Shown here: in pieces, positions 1 through 8,017 of the stretch
Numbering within the stretch: position 1 is the stretch's first letter
Layout: each line of letters starts with the position of its first letter
Source of the DNA: CAYLUN01 sp964386865
GTDB lineage: Bacteria > Verrucomicrobiota > Kiritimatiellia > RFP12 > UBA1067
DNA: 64,000 nt
Reading direction: 5' to 3'
Assembly (NCBI GenBank): GCA_964386865.1
Contig: CAYLUN010000025.1
Span: forward strand, 1 to 64,000
The notes under the pieces: model-generated
Database searches by the model: none
What the model was told of the DNA's origin: nothing
The model's input: the letters and a program-made list of their open reading frames with translations, nothing else
Translations under genes and position numbers: made by a program

Positions 1-1679
1 TAGTCGGCCGTGCGGATCATCTCCTCGTCGTGCTCGACGATCACCACCGTGTTGCCGCGCCGCTGCAGCTGGTGCAGCATCGCGATGAGCCTCTCGTTGT
101 CGCGCGGGTGCAGGCCGATCGTCGGCTCGTCCATCACGTAGAGCACGCCCACCAGGCCCGAGCCGATCTGCGTGGCCAGCCGGATGCGCTGCATCTCGCC
201 GCCCGAGAGCGTCGAGCTCTCGCGCTCCAGCGACAGGTAGTCGAGCCCGACGTCCGACAGGAAGCGCAGCCGGCGGCGGATCTCCTTCAGCACCTCGGCC
301 ACGACCGTCTCCTCGGCGGGCGTGAGCGTCAGGCCTTCAAAGAACGCGTGGCTCTGCTTCACGGTCATGGCCATCACGTCCACGATCGACCGGCCGCCCA
401 CCGTGCAGGCCCGCGACTCCGGCCGCAGACGCGCGCCGCGGCACTCCGGGCAGGTCTGGCTGCTCATGAACTGGCGCAGCTTCTCGCGCACCTCGTCGAT
501 CTCCGATTCGCTGTAGCGCCGCTGCATGCTCGGGAGCACGCCCTCGAAGGGCTTCTCGGTCTTGCGCCACGCGCCGCGCATCCAAAAACGCAGCGTCACG
601 GGCTCCTCGCCCGAGCCGTGCAGCAGCACCTGCTTGAACGCCTCCGGCAGCGACTCGTACGGCGCGTCCATGTCGATCTCGTACGCGGCCGCGACGGCCT
701 TGAGCAGGTGCTTGTAGTAGACGACCATGCGGAACCCGCCGCGCCGCCACGGCACGACCGCGCCGTCCGCCAGCGACACGCCCTTGTCCGGCACGATCAG
801 CTCTTCGTCGAAAATCAGCTGCGCGCCGAGCCCCGAGCAGACCGGGCAGGCGCCGTAGGGGCTGTTGAACGAGAAGGAGCGCGGCTTCAGTTCCTCGAAG
901 CTGACCGAGCAGTCCGCGCAGGCGTTCTTCTCGGAGTAGAGAGCCTCGCTCTCCGCCCCGTCGGCCGCCACGCTCAGCACGCGCAGAAGGCCCTCGCCCT
1001 GCTTGAGCGCCAGCTCGACCGAGTCGGTCAGGCGCGCCCGCACGCCGTCGCCGGCCACGAGCCGATCCACCACCGCCTCGACGGTGTGCGACTTGTTCTT
1101 GTCGAGCTTCGGCACATCGTCGAGCGCCACCATCTTGCCGTCCACGCGCACGCGCACGAAGCCCTGCCGCCGGATGGCCTCGAACACCTCCTCGTGCCGG
1201 CCCTTGCGGCCGCGCACGAGCGGCGCGAGCAGGATCAGCTTGGTGCCCGCCGGCCGAGCCAGCAGGCGGTCCACGATCTGCTCCGCGCTCTGCTTCTCAA
1301 CCGGCTTGCCGCAGCGCGGGCAGTGCGCCTGACCGACGCTCCCGTAGAGCAGGCGCAGGTAGTCGTGGATCTCCGTGACGGTGGCCACGATCGAGCGCGG
1401 GTTGCCGCCTGACGTGCGCTGCTCGATCGCGATGGCCGGCGAGAGCCCCTCGATGTGATCCACCTCGGGCTTCTGCATCTGGTCGAGGAACTGCCGCGCG
1501 TAGGCCGAGAGGCTCTCGACGTACCGCCGCTGGCCCTCGGCGTAGAGCGTGTCGAAGGCGAGGGACGACTTGCCGGAGCCGCTAAGGCCCGTGACCACGG
1601 TGAGCGAGTCGCGCGGGATGCGCACGTTGACGTTCTTGAGGTTGTGCTGCCGCGCGCCAGTAATGATGATGTCGGACAT
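1..1679 (-). CDS. uvrA: Excinuclease ABC subunit UvrA (C-terminus outside window)
   Basis: Damage-recognition ATPase of nucleotide excision repair, acting with UvrB on DNA. The reverse strand reads from ATG at 1679 for about 559 codons without a stop to the window edge, so the C-terminal part is missing. Visible: Walker A (GLSGSGKSSLAFDTLYAEGQ) near residue 32, the zinc-type pairs CPRCGK and CADC/CPVCSG, and the ABC signature LSGGEMQRIRLATQIGSGL followed by the Walker B region YVMDEPTIGLHPRDN near the edge. These are characteristic of the first half of UvrA (about 950 residues in full). The start lies one base after the dsbD stop (TGA-C-ATG), which suggests co-transcription and coupled translation. 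Confidence 0.97.
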   Translation of the reverse strand, partial: MSDIIITGARQHNLKNVNVRIPRDSLTVVTGLSGSGKSSLAFDTLYAEGQRRYVESLSAYARQFLDQMQKPEVDHIEGLSPAIAIEQRTSGGNPRSIVATVTEIHDYLRLLYGSVGQAHCPRCGKPVEKQSAEQIVDRLLARPAGTKLILLAPLVRGRKGRHEEVFEAIRRQGFVRVRVDGKMVALDDVPKLDKNKSHTVEAVVDRLVAGDGVRARLTDSVELALKQGEGLLRVLSVAADGAESEALYSEKNACADCSVSFEELKPRSFSFNSPYGACPVCSGLGAQLIFDEELIVPDKGVSLADGAVVPWRRGGFRMVVYYKHLLKAVAAAYEIDMDAPYESLPEAFKQVLLHGSGEEPVTLRFWMRGAWRKTEKPFEGVLPSMQRRYSESEIDEVREKLRQFMSSQTCPECRGARLRPESRACTVGGRSIVDVMAMTVKQSHAFFEGLTLTPAEETVVAEVLKEIRRRLRFLSDVGLDYLSLERESSTLSGGEMQRIRLATQIGSGLVGVLYVMDEPTIGLHPRDNERLIAMLHQLQRRGNTVVIVEHDEEMIRTAD

Positions 1680-1680
1680 G

Positions 1681-3312
1681 TCATTCCTTCAGCACGGCGA
1701 AGCCGGGCAAGCCGCGGATCTTGAACGCCTGCAGCATCTCTTTCGCTGGGCCCTTGTCCGGCTTTTCGGCCTGCACCTTGACCACGACGTAGCCGGCGAG
1801 ACGCGCCTGCACGCGGGCGTCTTTGAACGTGGTCTTCTCCATCGCCGAGCAGTTCTTGCACCACGTGGCCCAGACGTCCACAAAGAGCGGCTTGCCCTCG
1901 CGCTTGGCCTGCGCGACCTTCTCGTCCCACGCCGCGCGGTCGCCCGCGAGAATCGAGCCCTCGCGCGCCACGCGCGAGGCCGGCCGAAAGCCCGCAGCCG
2001 CCAGGTAGCCGTAGTACGCCGCCAGCGCCACCAGAAACACGCCGAAGGCCTGCTTGACGCGCACCATCCAACGGCCCGGGCGCGGCAGCACGGACAGGCC
2101 CGCGCCCGCGAAAGGCCACGGCAGGGCCATGCCCAGCCCGAGCACGAACGGCAGGAACTGCGCGCCGGCCGCGCCGCCGGCGACAAGCGAACCGGCCAGC
2201 AGCAGCACGGCCAGCACCACGGGCGCGACACACGCGCCCGCCAACAGCGCGGAGACGCCGCCTGCGATGAGCGCCGCCCACACGCCCTTGCGCTGCGAGC
2301 CCGCGCCGGCGCTGAACCGCGCGAAGTCGATCACGAACACGTCGAAAAGAGCCAAGGCCAGCGCCGCGAAAACCACCGCCATGGCCAGGCTGAACCACGG
2401 CGAGGCCTGCAGCGCGCCGAAGAAGAGGCCGCTGCGCAAGATGAGCCACCCCGTGCCGCCGTAGACAAGCACCATGCCCGCGCCGTATGCGCTGCCGAGA
2501 ACGAAGCCGCGGCCGCGCGCGCCCGCTCCCGCGCCGATGATCGCCAGATTCACCGGAATCATCGGCAGCACGCACGGCGTCAGGTTCAGAAGCACGCCGC
2601 CCACGAGAACCAGCAGCAGCGTCAGCGCCAGCCCGCGCGCGTGAAAGAACGAGACCGGGTCGCGCAGGAACTCGCCCAGCCCGCCGCCGCCCGGCGACGG
2701 CTGCTTGCCGTCCGCCTGATCCAAGAAGGCGAGAAGCTCGGCCGCTGACTGGTAGCCGCCGCCCGACGTCAACCGCAGGCCCGCAAGCCACTGGGGAGAG
2801 TCCGCCGGCAGAGGCGTCGCCTCGTCCGACTCCACAAACCGCTCCGTGGCGGAGTCGAGCCTGAACGTGTGCGCCTCCGGCATGAAGCAGACCTTATCGT
2901 CGCAGCCCTGAAACTCGACGCGCAGGACGGCGCTCCGCCGCTCGGCGAAGCGCAGCCGCCAGGCCGATTCGAACGGGTGCGCGTAGACGCCGACCAGTTT
3001 GGACGGGTCAAGCAGGTCCGGCTTTTCCTCCGGCCGAGGGGCTTCGAGCGCCTCGAGGGCGTTCCCGGCGCCAACCGCCGTGACCCGAAAGCTCTCGGAG
3101 TAGACCAGGTGCTTGTCGGGAAACGAGAGCGCGACGCGCACGTCGGCCTGCGACACACCGAGCGCAGCCGTCTCGACCGTCAGCGAGAACGGGGTGGCGC
3201 CCCACGCTGGCGGAGCGCTTTGAGCGACCGCAAAACGCGCCACGGCGACTACGATCGCGACAGACACACTCAAGCCGAACCACAGCGGACGACACGGAGA
3301 CCGTCGCTCCAT
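1681..3312 (-). CDS. dsbD: DsbD-family thiol:disulfide interchange protein
   Basis: Inner-membrane protein that moves reducing equivalents from cytoplasmic thioredoxin to periplasmic thiols. 543 residues from ATG 3312, chosen because a signal peptide (residues 1-31, WFGLSVSVAIVVAVARFAVA) follows directly; the longer frame to 3396 adds non-signal residues. All three redox pairs of the family are visible: the periplasmic alpha domain with GCDDKVCF (Cys137/142), the membrane CcdA-like domain with LTPCVLPMIP (Cys247) and a second LAGACVAP cysteine, and a C-terminal thioredoxin domain with WCKNC (about 485/488). About eight membrane helices lie between. The stop abuts uvrA. Complete, with no missing key residues. 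Confidence 0.93.
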   Translation of the reverse strand: MERRSPCRPLWFGLSVSVAIVVAVARFAVAQSAPPAWGATPFSLTVETAALGVSQADVRVALSFPDKHLVYSESFRVTAVGAGNALEALEAPRPEEKPDLLDPSKLVGVYAHPFESAWRLRFAERRSAVLRVEFQGCDDKVCFMPEAHTFRLDSATERFVESDEATPLPADSPQWLAGLRLTSGGGYQSAAELLAFLDQADGKQPSPGGGGLGEFLRDPVSFFHARGLALTLLLVLVGGVLLNLTPCVLPMIPVNLAIIGAGAGARGRGFVLGSAYGAGMVLVYGGTGWLILRSGLFFGALQASPWFSLAMAVVFAALALALFDVFVIDFARFSAGAGSQRKGVWAALIAGGVSALLAGACVAPVVLAVLLLAGSLVAGGAAGAQFLPFVLGLGMALPWPFAGAGLSVLPRPGRWMVRVKQAFGVFLVALAAYYGYLAAAGFRPASRVAREGSILAGDRAAWDEKVAQAKREGKPLFVDVWATWCKNCSAMEKTTFKDARVQARLAGYVVVKVQAEKPDKGPAKEMLQAFKIRGLPGFAVLKE

Positions 3313-3405
3313 GACGCCTCTCACACACGCTGCATCACTGGAAAGCCGGGCTCTGTCCCGGCCATTCGCGACAGAACTGGTACAGGTTCCTCTCATGACA
3401 CCCCG

Positions 3406-4587
3406 CTACGCCTTGAGCGCGACCTCGGCCAGCGCGCGGCCCGCCGCCCGGCACTTCTCCAGCGCCGCCGCATCGGGCACGAAGCGGCTCGCCACCGGCT
3501 CGCACACGGGCTTCATCTGCATGGCCTGCAGATACTGCGCGACCTCTTCGCACCCCTTGGGCGCCCAGCCGTACGAGCCGAACGCGAAGCAGTGCTTGCC
3601 CAGCGGCTTGAGGCCGCGCAGGTAGGTCAGCGTAGCCGCCATGCGGGGCAGGATGCTCATGTTCAGGGTCGGCGAGCCCGCCGCGAAGCCCGCGCAGTCC
3701 ATCACGTCCGCCACAATGTGCGTGTCGGAGGTGGTCGCGGCGTCGATCAGCCTCACGTCCACGGGGTACTCCTGCGCGCCGGCGACGACGGCCTCGGCCA
3801 TCTGCCGCGTGCTGTTCCACATGCTGCTGAACACGACGACCACTTTCCGGGTCGGCTTCGAGACCATCCACGCCTGATACGCCTGGAGGATCGTGGCGAA
3901 ATGGCTGCGCCAGATCACCCCGTGGCTCGGCGCGACAATCGACAGCTTCAAGCCGCCGAGCCGGGCCAGCGTGGCAGCCACCGAGCGGCCGAGCGGCAGC
4001 ACGATGTTGGCATAGTACGTCTTGGCCTCCTGCATCACCTCGCCCAGGTCCGCCTCGTCGTCGAACCGGTGCGTGGAGGCGTAGTGCTGGCCGAACGCGT
4101 CCATCGAGAACAGGATGGCATCTTCGACCAGATAGGTGGCCATCGACTCCGGCCAGTGCACCATGGGCGTGTCGAAGAACTGCAACGTCTTGTCGCCCAG
4201 CGACAGCGTCTCGCCGTCAGCGACCACGAGGAACTTCCAGCCGGTCACGTCGAAGTGGTGCTCCAGCGCATCCTTGCACTTGGCGTTGCAGACCACCGCC
4301 GCGTTCGGGCAGGCCTTGACCGTCGCGGCCATGCCGCCCGCGTGGTCCGGCTCCGCGTGGTTGCAGACGATGTAGTCGACGCTCTCCAGCGGAACGTGCG
4401 CGTTCACATGGGACAGAAGCGCATCCACATACAAACCTTTGACCGAGTCGATCAGCGCCACCTTCTTGGACTTCACCAAGTAGGCGTTGTAGGTCGATCC
4501 GCGCTCGGTCGTGTACCCGTGGAAATCGCGCACGCTCCAGTCGACAAAACCCACCCAAAAAACGTTATCCGTCAGTTTCGTATCCAT
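3406..4587 (-). CDS. fprA: Flavodiiron protein (A-type flavoprotein, O2/NO reductase)
   Basis: Soluble enzyme that reduces O2 to water and/or NO to N2O; common in anaerobes as an oxygen or nitric-oxide scavenger. The N-terminal metallo-beta-lactamase domain (residues 1-250) keeps the di-iron ligand set: NHAEPDH (His77, Glu79, Asp81, His82), then a His in MVHWPES, an Asp in FSMDAFG and a His in APSHGVIW. The C-terminal flavodoxin domain (about 255-393) has an FMN-phosphate-loop-like VFSSMWNSTRQMA segment. 393 residues is the standard class A length. A GAGGAG Shine-Dalgarno lies about 11 bases before ATG 4587. Gene name by family; O2 versus NO preference cannot be read from sequence. Confidence 0.94.
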   Translation of the reverse strand: MDTKLTDNVFWVGFVDWSVRDFHGYTTERGSTYNAYLVKSKKVALIDSVKGLYVDALLSHVNAHVPLESVDYIVCNHAEPDHAGGMAATVKACPNAAVVCNAKCKDALEHHFDVTGWKFLVVADGETLSLGDKTLQFFDTPMVHWPESMATYLVEDAILFSMDAFGQHYASTHRFDDEADLGEVMQEAKTYYANIVLPLGRSVAATLARLGGLKLSIVAPSHGVIWRSHFATILQAYQAWMVSKPTRKVVVVFSSMWNSTRQMAEAVVAGAQEYPVDVRLIDAATTSDTHIVADVMDCAGFAAGSPTLNMSILPRMAATLTYLRGLKPLGKHCFAFGSYGWAPKGCEEVAQYLQAMQMKPVCEPVASRFVPDAAALEKCRAAGRALAEVALKA

Positions 4588-4674
4588 ACAAGCTCGGTCT
4601 CCTCAAAAAGAGAAGTAAGTTTATAGATTTCGCGCGCCAGACGCCATCCAAAAATCTCGCGCCCCGTTTCTGTC

Positions 4675-4703
4675 TTGTTCCTCGGCCTCCGTGAGAGTAT
4701 GAT
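4675..4703 (+). promoter_or_regulatory. Sigma70-type promoter for the 4756 membrane-protein gene
   Basis: TTGTTC (4675-4680), 17-base spacer, TATGAT (4698-4703). It lies in the divergent interval between the flavodiiron gene and the membrane-protein gene and would give a leader of about 45 bases. The same TTGTTC-N17 arrangement precedes the giant gene at 47.7 kb. Pattern match only. Confidence 0.5.
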
Positions 4704-4755
4704 CATAAATTATTCTGATTCTGGCTCTTTCCGCAACGCCTCTGAAGGGTCTCCT

Positions 4756-5469
4756 ATGAAGAAACTGGCGCTTCTCGTGATCGTCGCGTACACCGTGCTG
4801 TTCATGCTTCTGACCTGGCCGTGGCTGCTTGCCACCATGGGCAACATGGACGCGGTCGCCGAGTTCCTGTTCAGGCGCGGCAAGCCCGAAGAGATTCTCA
4901 TGCCCTATCGGCAGGGCCTGTACTGGGCCTTTATCGGGAGCCTGCTGGTGTGCCAGGCGGGCCTCCTGCTGACGCCCGTCCGGATCGCCAGCCGCAGGCC
5001 GGTGTCGAGGCGCTCGCTCTACTGGCCGGTCATCGTGGCGGGATTCCTCATCGGCGCCCTGGTGTTCGGCCTCCTGCTAGCCCTTCAAGAGGCGCTCAAA
5101 GTGAAGACCCATTACGACTGGGTCGTGTGGGCGGCGATCAGCTTGTGCGTGCTGATCTGGCTTCTGTGGAGCCTCGTCTTCTGCCGCCTCTCCTGCGGGC
5201 AGGAGCCCAAAGCCTACATCCTTCAGCAGTGCAAGCGCCTGCTGCAGGGCGGAGCCATCGCCTTTCTGGTGGCCGTCCCCTGCCACATCGTGGCGAGGAA
5301 CCGCACCGAGTGCTGTGCGGGGTTCCTCACGTTCATCGGCCTCACCTTCGGCGTCGCCGTCATGCTGCTCGCGTTCGGCCCCGGCATCTACTTCCTCTAC
5401 GCCGAGCGGTGGCGCAAGCTCCACCCGCACAAAGCGCCCGCGCCGGCCCCTGCGGATGAGGCGAGCTGA
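4756..5469 (+). CDS. Polytopic membrane protein of unknown function
   Basis: 237 residues from ATG 4756, preferred over the longer frame from 4675 because the protein then starts MKKLALLVIVAYTVLFMLL, a membrane segment, and GAAGGG precedes it. About five or six hydrophobic helices are visible (near residues 4-25, 58-75, 90-115, 125-145, 165-180, 190-215), separated by short Arg/Lys-rich loops. The tail (HPHKAPAPAPADEAS) is Ala/Pro-rich and probably cytoplasmic. No catalytic motif was recognised. It is monocistronic, with its own promoter, between two minus-strand blocks and convergent with the sulfur operon. Family not recognised. Confidence 0.75.
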   Translation: MKKLALLVIVAYTVLFMLLTWPWLLATMGNMDAVAEFLFRRGKPEEILMPYRQGLYWAFIGSLLVCQAGLLLTPVRIASRRPVSRRSLYWPVIVAGFLIGALVFGLLLALQEALKVKTHYDWVVWAAISLCVLIWLLWSLVFCRLSCGQEPKAYILQQCKRLLQGGAIAFLVAVPCHIVARNRTECCAGFLTFIGLTFGVAVMLLAFGPGIYFLYAERWRKLHPHKAPAPAPADEAS

Positions 5470-5515
5470 CGGATTTTCGCAGGCCACATCAGGCTCGCCT
5501 CGCGCGGCTGCTCCG

Positions 5516-7516
5516 TCAGTTCAAGCCTTCAGGCATTGGCGCCCCGCCGACGACCGGAAGCTCCGGCCGCGCGGCCCACTCGGTCCAGCCCGCTCCGTAC
5601 CACCGGACGTCCGTGTATCCCAATAACCGGGTAAGCACAAAGAAGGTCTGGCTGGCCTGATGACCCGTGCGGCAATGCACGATAACCGGCGTATCCTTGG
5701 CCGGTATGAGCGCCGAGTAGGCGGCGGCCAGCTCGGCCGTTGGCTTCAGCGCGCTGAACGCGTCGCCTGTGGCCACGTCGTCAGCAAAGGCCCGGTTGAC
5801 CGCGCCCGGAATATGTCCGCCACGCGCCTCTTCACGCTTCTTGCCGGTGAAGAACTCCGCGGGGCGAACATCGAGGATAACCCTCCCGGGCTTGCCCACC
5901 GCGGCCAGCACGTCTGCCGCGCCGACCGTAAAGGCGTCGGCTCTCGCGGGAACGGGATAGCGGGCTTCGATGACTGCGGGGAGCGCGGTGTCACGCGGAC
6001 GACTCTCGCTCAGCCACTTCGCATAGCCGCCGCGCAAGACGGCGTAGCGGCTGTGCCCCAGCCGCTCGCAGGCCATCCCAGCCAGCGTCGCGTCCTGCAG
6101 CTTGTCGCCCCAGGCCATTACGATGGTGTCCTCAGGGCGGAGCCCCATCAGCGAGAACTGCCCGGCCAGCAGGGCTGCAGGAAGCAGCGAAGACGGGACA
6201 CCCCCCACGCAACCGCGCAAGCTTTCGACGCTCAGGCTCAGGGAGCCGGGGATGTGCCCGCCGTTATACTCGGGCTGCGCGCGCAGGTCGATGACCTTTA
6301 CATCAGGCCGGCCAAGGCGCCACTCCAGCCAGTCGGCCTCGACTTCCGCAGGCAGATCCTCCACCGCTGCCGCCGCTGCGACCGCCGCGGCAGGCGTGGG
6401 CGCGCTCAGGAAGAACGCGCGCCACGCGCGGATCTTCGCCGCCTGAGCGGGCGGAACCGGTTCGCCGCGGAGCGACACCGGCTTGAGGCAGGTTCTCAAG
6501 AACCCCTCCAGCCCGTCCGTAAGCTGGTACACGTTGCTAAAACCCAGTCTGGCCAAGCTGTCGCGGGCCTGCGCGGGATGCGTCATCCCATTCGAGTAGA
6601 GCACGATCACGCCTCGGTTCTTGTGCGTCGCGAGGGCGGCGGGCAAGTCCGCGACCTGGACGTTCAGGGCCGAGCGGATGTGGAACTGAGCGAACTCCTC
6701 CGGCGTGCGGACGTCCACCGGCACCACCGAAGCGTCGCCGCCCAGAAGGCGGTCTGCCAGCTCCTCGGGCTCGATGTGATCCGCGCCCGCCTGTACGCCC
6801 GCCAGCAGCTGCCCCTCCTGCGCGGCGGCCGCCGGAGCGGAGGCGGTATCCGACCGCACGGCGAACAGGCCGAACGCGCCGACGACCAGCACGGCGCTAA
6901 ACACCTTGAGGAAGCGCGAGTTCAAGTAGCCTTCCGAGCCGGCCCTGCGCCGCTCGACAACCTCCGCGCCCCAGAAACAGCCGACCGCGACCAGCGTGAA
7001 GGAGAACGCGAAGCCCGCCTCGGACACGCCCAGCGACTCGAACCCGAACACGACACCGCGGTCGCTGGCGAACAGCGGCGCCACCGCCGGATACAGCTCG
7101 CTGTAGAGGACGCTGCCCCCCACCGCGCCGCCGAGAAACACCAGCGCGTCGATCTTCCCTGACGCCGCGCCGACAGCCGCCGTGCCGGGGCACCACCCGC
7201 CCATGACGAAGCCCGCGCCGAAAATCAGGCCGCCGAAAATCTGCGCCGCGTAGAGCGTGTGCAGGAAATACACGTTGTCGGGCGTCACCCAGCCGAAGGC
7301 TTTGGCGTACGAGATGCCGAGCATGGCGACGATCACGGCCGTGAACATGACCTTCAGAACCGCCATGTCCGTGAAATAGAAGATCCCCGCCAGGCGCCGC
7401 GAGCTTCCGAACCCCGCGCGCTCCAGCGCCACGCCGAAGGACAGGCCGATCAGAAGGCTTGCCAGAAAGGCCGCGGGCGAATCGAGCGTTCCGCTGCTGA
7501 AGAAGGTGTTAACCAT
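5516..7516 (-). CDS. YeeE/YedE sulfur-transport domain fused to three rhodanese domains
   Basis: 666 residues. Residues 1-225 form a YeeE/YedE (DUF395) membrane domain with about six helices and the family motifs GVALERAGFGSSRRL and GGWCPGTAAVG; its conserved Cys is proposed in related thiosulfate importers to relay sulfur across the membrane. Three rhodanese units follow. R1 (about 250-345) has YSNGMT where the active-site Cys loop should be; R2 (about 390-505) has AWGDKLQD, also without Cys; R3 (about 525-650) keeps CRTGHQ. Only R3 therefore looks able to form a persulfide. The start overlaps the upstream YeeE gene by eight bases (ATGGTTAA), so translation is coupled. Likely role (inference): uptake or handover of thiosulfate or persulfide sulfur. 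Confidence 0.9.
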   Translation of the reverse strand: MVNTFFSSGTLDSPAAFLASLLIGLSFGVALERAGFGSSRRLAGIFYFTDMAVLKVMFTAVIVAMLGISYAKAFGWVTPDNVYFLHTLYAAQIFGGLIFGAGFVMGGWCPGTAAVGAASGKIDALVFLGGAVGGSVLYSELYPAVAPLFASDRGVVFGFESLGVSEAGFAFSFTLVAVGCFWGAEVVERRRAGSEGYLNSRFLKVFSAVLVVGAFGLFAVRSDTASAPAAAAQEGQLLAGVQAGADHIEPEELADRLLGGDASVVPVDVRTPEEFAQFHIRSALNVQVADLPAALATHKNRGVIVLYSNGMTHPAQARDSLARLGFSNVYQLTDGLEGFLRTCLKPVSLRGEPVPPAQAAKIRAWRAFFLSAPTPAAAVAAAAAVEDLPAEVEADWLEWRLGRPDVKVIDLRAQPEYNGGHIPGSLSLSVESLRGCVGGVPSSLLPAALLAGQFSLMGLRPEDTIVMAWGDKLQDATLAGMACERLGHSRYAVLRGGYAKWLSESRPRDTALPAVIEARYPVPARADAFTVGAADVLAAVGKPGRVILDVRPAEFFTGKKREEARGGHIPGAVNRAFADDVATGDAFSALKPTAELAAAYSALIPAKDTPVIVHCRTGHQASQTFFVLTRLLGYTDVRWYGAGWTEWAARPELPVVGGAPMPEGLN

Positions 7517-8015
7517 GCCACTGCCTCCTCACAAACCACGCCGCCGCGTAGCCGCCCGCGAACACGCTAACCAAGAAGAGCAGGCTCCCCGTGAGCAGCG
7601 CCGCGCTGCCGGACAACGCCTGGCCGGAGGTGCAGCCGTTCGCGAGCCGGCTGGCGAACCCGGCGATGACGCCGCCCGCGAGCGCGAAGATCAGGCGCGT
7701 GCGCACCGTGCACCGGGCACCGCGCTCCACAGCCACGGCGCAACGGCCGGCCAGCAGCGCGGAGATGAGTCCGCCGCAGAACACGCCAGCCAGCATGAAA
7801 ACCAAATAGTAGCGCAGCGGCTGAGCGCCCCACGCGCCGAAGTACGGGCTCGCCAGCGTCCGCGCGGGCGCCAGCGCGAGCTCGCAGAAGGCCCCCACGC
7901 GCGCGATGCCCGCCGACGCGCCCAGGCCGGCCCCGAGAATCAAATACGAGGCCAGCAGGGTCAGGCCAAGCATCACGCCCGCCAGATACGGGTTCATATA
8001 GGGCTTGGCGTTCAT
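7509..8015 (-). CDS. YeeE/YedE family half-transporter
   Basis: 168-residue membrane protein, second gene of the sulfur operon. Residues 10-35, 55-75 and 95-160 are hydrophobic, and the family motif appears as ASRLANGCTSGQALSG with the conserved Cys. Typical YeeE proteins contain two such halves in one chain. Here this half ends eight bases inside the start of the next gene, which carries the other half plus rhodaneses, so the two products probably assemble into one transporter (inference). ATG 8015 lies two bases after the upstream stop (TAG at 8018-8020). Substrate not readable from sequence; thiosulfate or persulfide sulfur is the best guess from family and neighbours. Confidence 0.88.
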   Translation of the reverse strand: MNAKPYMNPYLAGVMLGLTLLASYLILGAGLGASAGIARVGAFCELALAPARTLASPYFGAWGAQPLRYYLVFMLAGVFCGGLISALLAGRCAVAVERGARCTVRTRLIFALAGGVIAGFASRLANGCTSGQALSGSAALLTGSLLFLVSVFAGGYAAAWFVRRQWHG

Positions 8016-8017
8016 GG

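Noticed and set aside
30..1412. 460-codon plus-strand frame
   Set aside because: Antisense shadow of uvrA; His/Arg/Ala-rich translation and no family features.
5466..5519. CTGACGGA/TCCGTCAG inverted repeat between convergent genes as a terminator
   Set aside because: Stem of only eight bases with a 38-base loop and no T-run on the relevant strand.
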